This document shows, in pieces, positions 33,958 through 35,273 of a stretch of 35,273 nucleotides of DNA. Within the stretch, counting starts at the first letter, position 1, and every line of letters begins with the position of its first letter. The notes beneath the pieces are model-generated. The model was not told the origin of the DNA, did no database searches, and was given only the letters and a program-made list of their open reading frames with translations. The position numbers and the translations under genes were made by a program. The DNA comes from Lachnospiraceae bacterium (GTDB taxonomy: Bacteria > Bacillota > Clostridia > Lachnospirales > Lachnospiraceae), in NCBI GenBank assembly GCA_024690885.1, contig JAILOI010000054.1:1-35273 (forward strand), given 5' to 3'.

Positions 33958-34572
33958 TTAAAAGAAACGAAAAACACCGAACACCTTGCCTAAAATCTGG
34001 CAATCCGGAACAATAATCGGATCCATGTCGTCGTTCTCCGGCTGAAGACGGATATGGCCGTCTTCCTTATAGAAGGTTTTCACCGTAGCAGAATCATCCA
34101 CCAATGCAACCACCATGTCTCCGTTACGTACGGACTGGGTACGCTCCACCATAATGGTATCGCCGCTCATGATGCCGGCATTGATCATGCTTTCTCCCTT
34201 CACCTTCAGCATAAATGCTTCTCCGGAAGGAACATACTCTGATGGAATCGGGAAGTAGTTATCAATGTTCTGTACGGCCAACAGCGGCTGACCGGCAGCA
34301 ACCGTACCAAGAATCGGTACATTCACCACTTCACGTCGCGTCAAATTAAAATTGTCATCGATAATCTCAATGGCACGAGGCTTGGTGGGATCACGACGAA
34401 TGTAGCCGTTCTTCTCCAAACGCTCCAGATGGGAGAAAACAGAAGAAGTGGACTTCAAATTCACCGCCTCACAAATCTCACGTACTGATGGGGGATATCC
34501 CTTATTCAAAATCTCGTTCTTCATGAAATCGAGGATTTCTTGCTGCTTCGCAGAAATTTTACCGTATGCCAT
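33958..34572 (-). CDS. lexA: SOS repressor LexA
   Basis: 204 residues. The N-terminal winged helix-turn-helix (about 1-65: ISAKQQEILDFMKNEILNKG, PPSVREICEAVNLKSTSSVFSHL) binds the SOS box. The self-cleavage site is A93-G94 in GTVAAGQP. The catalytic Ser128 (GESM) and Lys165 (ATVKTF) form the dyad. RecA filaments trigger cleavage and derepression. AAGGAGG precedes the ATG on the minus strand. It lies divergent from a yneA-like gene with SOS boxes between, as in Bacillus subtilis. Confidence 0.97.
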   Translation of the reverse strand: MAYGKISAKQQEILDFMKNEILNKGYPPSVREICEAVNLKSTSSVFSHLERLEKNGYIRRDPTKPRAIEIIDDNFNLTRREVVNVPILGTVAAGQPLLAVQNIDNYFPIPSEYVPSGEAFMLKVKGESMINAGIMSGDTIMVERTQSVRNGDMVVALVDDSATVKTFYKEDGHIRLQPENDDMDPIIVPDCQILGKVFGVFRFF

Positions 34573-34599
34573 ATCATACCTCCTTTATATTCTATAACG

Positions 34600-34628
34600 A
34601 TTATAGCATCCGTATTTGGAATTAGCAA
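34600..34628 (-). promoter_or_regulatory. lexA promoter
   Basis: On the minus strand TTGCTA (34623-34628), 17 bases, TATAAT (34600-34605). A likely SOS box lies 11 bases upstream of the -35 element. Confidence 0.7.
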
Positions 34629-34638
34629 ACATATTTTC

Positions 34639-34652
34639 CAAAAATTTGTTCG
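34639..34652 (-). promoter_or_regulatory. LexA box (weaker), between lexA and yneA promoters
   Basis: On the minus strand this reads CGAACAAATTTTTG, two differences from the Bacillus DinR/LexA box CGAACRNRYGTTYC. Its position suits control of lexA itself. Confidence 0.5.
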
Positions 34653-34661
34653 AAAAAATTC

Positions 34662-34690
34662 TTGACATCCGAACATCCGTTTCATATAAT
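34662..34690 (+). promoter_or_regulatory. yneA promoter
   Basis: TTGACA (34662-34667), 17 bases, TATAAT (34685-34690), a full match to the sigma-A consensus. A LexA box fills the spacer, so the promoter would be strong but repressed. Confidence 0.88.
34670..34683 (+). promoter_or_regulatory. LexA box 1
   Basis: CGAACATCCGTTTC, one difference from CGAACRNRYGTTYC, inside the -35/-10 spacer of the yneA promoter. Confidence 0.8.
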
Positions 34691-34696
34691 CATATC

Positions 34697-34723
34697 AGAA
34701 CAAACGTTTCGAACATCCATTTG
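34697..34723 (+). promoter_or_regulatory. LexA boxes 2 and 3, adjoining
   Basis: AGAACAAACGTTTC (34697-34710) has one difference from the box consensus; CGAACATCCATTTG (34710-34723) has three. They share base 34710 and cover the predicted transcription start. Confidence 0.65.
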
Positions 34724-34738
34724 ATAGGAGATGATGAT

Positions 34739-35080
34739 ATGACACGTATTCAAAAGAGAGGAAGACAATTAGAAGTACGTCGCAACTTATTTGTGGCATC
34801 TATGGTACTTGTAGTAATATGCATGATTTTATTATTCAGCCAGAAGTTCACATTGCAGACCAGTGCAGAAAGTGAGCATGCCATGTATCTGTACTATACC
34901 AGTGTAACGGTGCAGCCCGGAGATACCTTATGGTCCATCGCTGATTCCTACCATACGGTGGAGTGTGGGGATAAGCGGGATTATATCAGTGAAATTCAGC
35001 GTTTGAACCATCTTGGTTCGGATGAAATTCATTCCGGCGCTTCCCTTGTCATCCCGTATTATTCTGCAGATATGAAGTGA
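34739..35080 (+). CDS. yneA: YneA-like SOS-induced LysM membrane protein
   Basis: 113 residues from the ATG at 34739, 8 bases after AGGAG; the open frame upstream runs through the promoter and is not real. A basic N-terminus is followed by one transmembrane segment (about 17-34) and an extracellular LysM domain (about 55-107: VTVQPGDTLWSIADSYH ... ASLVIPYY). In Bacillus subtilis YneA, next to lexA, halts division during SOS. The same neighbour, the same layout and three LexA boxes at the promoter support the assignment; sequence similarity outside LysM is limited. Confidence 0.85.
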   Translation: MTRIQKRGRQLEVRRNLFVASMVLVVICMILLFSQKFTLQTSAESEHAMYLYYTSVTVQPGDTLWSIADSYHTVECGDKRDYISEIQRLNHLGSDEIHSGASLVIPYYSADMK

Positions 35081-35130
35081 TTGCTTCGATCCTCTCATTC
35101 ACATTCATATAGGAGACAGTTTCCTTATTC

Positions 35131-35161
35131 GGGCAATGTCATTAAGTTAAGATGACAGCCC
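35131..35161 (+). other. hairpin downstream of yneA
   Basis: GGGC (35131-35134), an AA bulge, TGTCAT (35137-35142) pair with ATGACA (35152-35157) and GCCC (35158-35161). No T run follows, so it is not a terminator by itself. Confidence 0.5.
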
Positions 35162-35203
35162 AAAAGATCTCTATGTCAGAAATGACATAGGGGTCTTTTT
35201 TTC
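35162..35203 (+). terminator. intrinsic terminator after yneA
   Basis: CTATGTCA (35171-35178), GAAA loop, TGACATAG (35183-35190), extended by seven lower pairs with wobbles, then a T run from 35196. It lies 80 bases after the yneA stop. Confidence 0.88.
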
Positions 35204-35242
35204 TTAAAAGGTATTGACAGATTATCGTAAATGTGTGGCCGC

Positions 35243-35273
35243 TTTCGCTACTGATGTTTTAAAGGTAGCGAAA
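35243..35273. repeat. inverted repeat at the window end
   Basis: TTTCGCTAC (35243-35251) and GTAGCGAAA (35265-35273) are perfect complements 13 bases apart. The right arm ends at the last base of the window, so the repeat may be longer. A TTGACA at 35214-35219 lies upstream but has no -10 at the right distance. Nature unknown. Confidence 0.55.

Noticed and set aside
34616..34738. Upstream in-frame extension of the yneA gene
   Set aside because: The extension covers the promoter and LexA boxes; ATG 34739 has AGGAG at proper spacing and gives a normal membrane protein.
1..35273. CRISPR array, tRNA or rRNA gene, transposase, prophage or integration site
   Set aside because: No spaced direct repeats, cloverleaf sequences, transposase or integrase frames were seen; all large frames are recognisable housekeeping genes.

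Overview
The window looks like a chromosomal housekeeping segment of a spore-forming, Gram-positive Clostridia member, most likely of the family Lachnospiraceae. The grounds are: near-consensus sigma-A promoters, strong AGGAGG ribosome binding sites, GerW/YtfI sporulation genes, the Prp protease next to an L27 with a cleavable N-terminus, the obgE-yhbY-nadD-yqeK-rsfS order, a lexA/yneA pair, and a short HisG that depends on HisZ. Base composition looks moderate and even throughout. I see no tRNA, rRNA, CRISPR array, insertion sequence, prophage or other sign of recent transfer. Gene density is very high and no gene-free stretch exceeds 300 bases.

Layout. 1-4035: the 3' end of a U32-family (DUF3656) gene, then a SEDS glycosyltransferase and its class B penicillin-binding protein, all overlapping. 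4013-5764: a three-gene operon (unknown protein, YtfI, GerW) with its own promoter and terminator. 5770-8353: divergent rpmB (minus) and asp23/yloU-fakA (plus). 8364-12258: recG converging on rqcH. 12290-18399: one long operon from a strong promoter, yicC-gmk-rpoZ-rimO-pgsA-pncC-rsmD-coaD-coiled-coil protein. 18416-20643: two pseudouridine synthases and recU. 20626-25641: a partial histidine operon (hisZ-hisG fusion, hisD, hisB, HisF-like-HisI-HisE fusion). 25597-29490: a radical SAM/DUF2344 pair and rng. 29487-30618: L21 leader, rplU, prp, rpmA. 30748-33950: obgE, yhbY, nadD-yqeK fusion, rsfS, converging on lexA. 34600-35203: SOS control region and a yneA-like LysM gene.

The genes cover ribosome assembly and quality control (rpmB, rplU, rpmA, prp, obgE, yhbY, rsfS, rsmD, rimO, rqcH and the pseudouridine synthases), envelope and lipid synthesis (SEDS/PBP, pgsA, fakA), cofactors (coaD, nadD, pncC), DNA repair (recG, recU, lexA, yneA) and histidine synthesis. 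The most distinctive items are the gene fusions in the histidine operon, including a HisF-like barrel that has lost a catalytic Asp, the NadD-YqeK fusion, an RNase G that stops before its zinc-link, and the multi-box SOS control region. I did not find a convincing candidate for a wholly new system; the less explained pieces are two unknown proteins (4072-4395 and 17687-18358), a possible structured leader before obgE, and paired hairpins after yneA.
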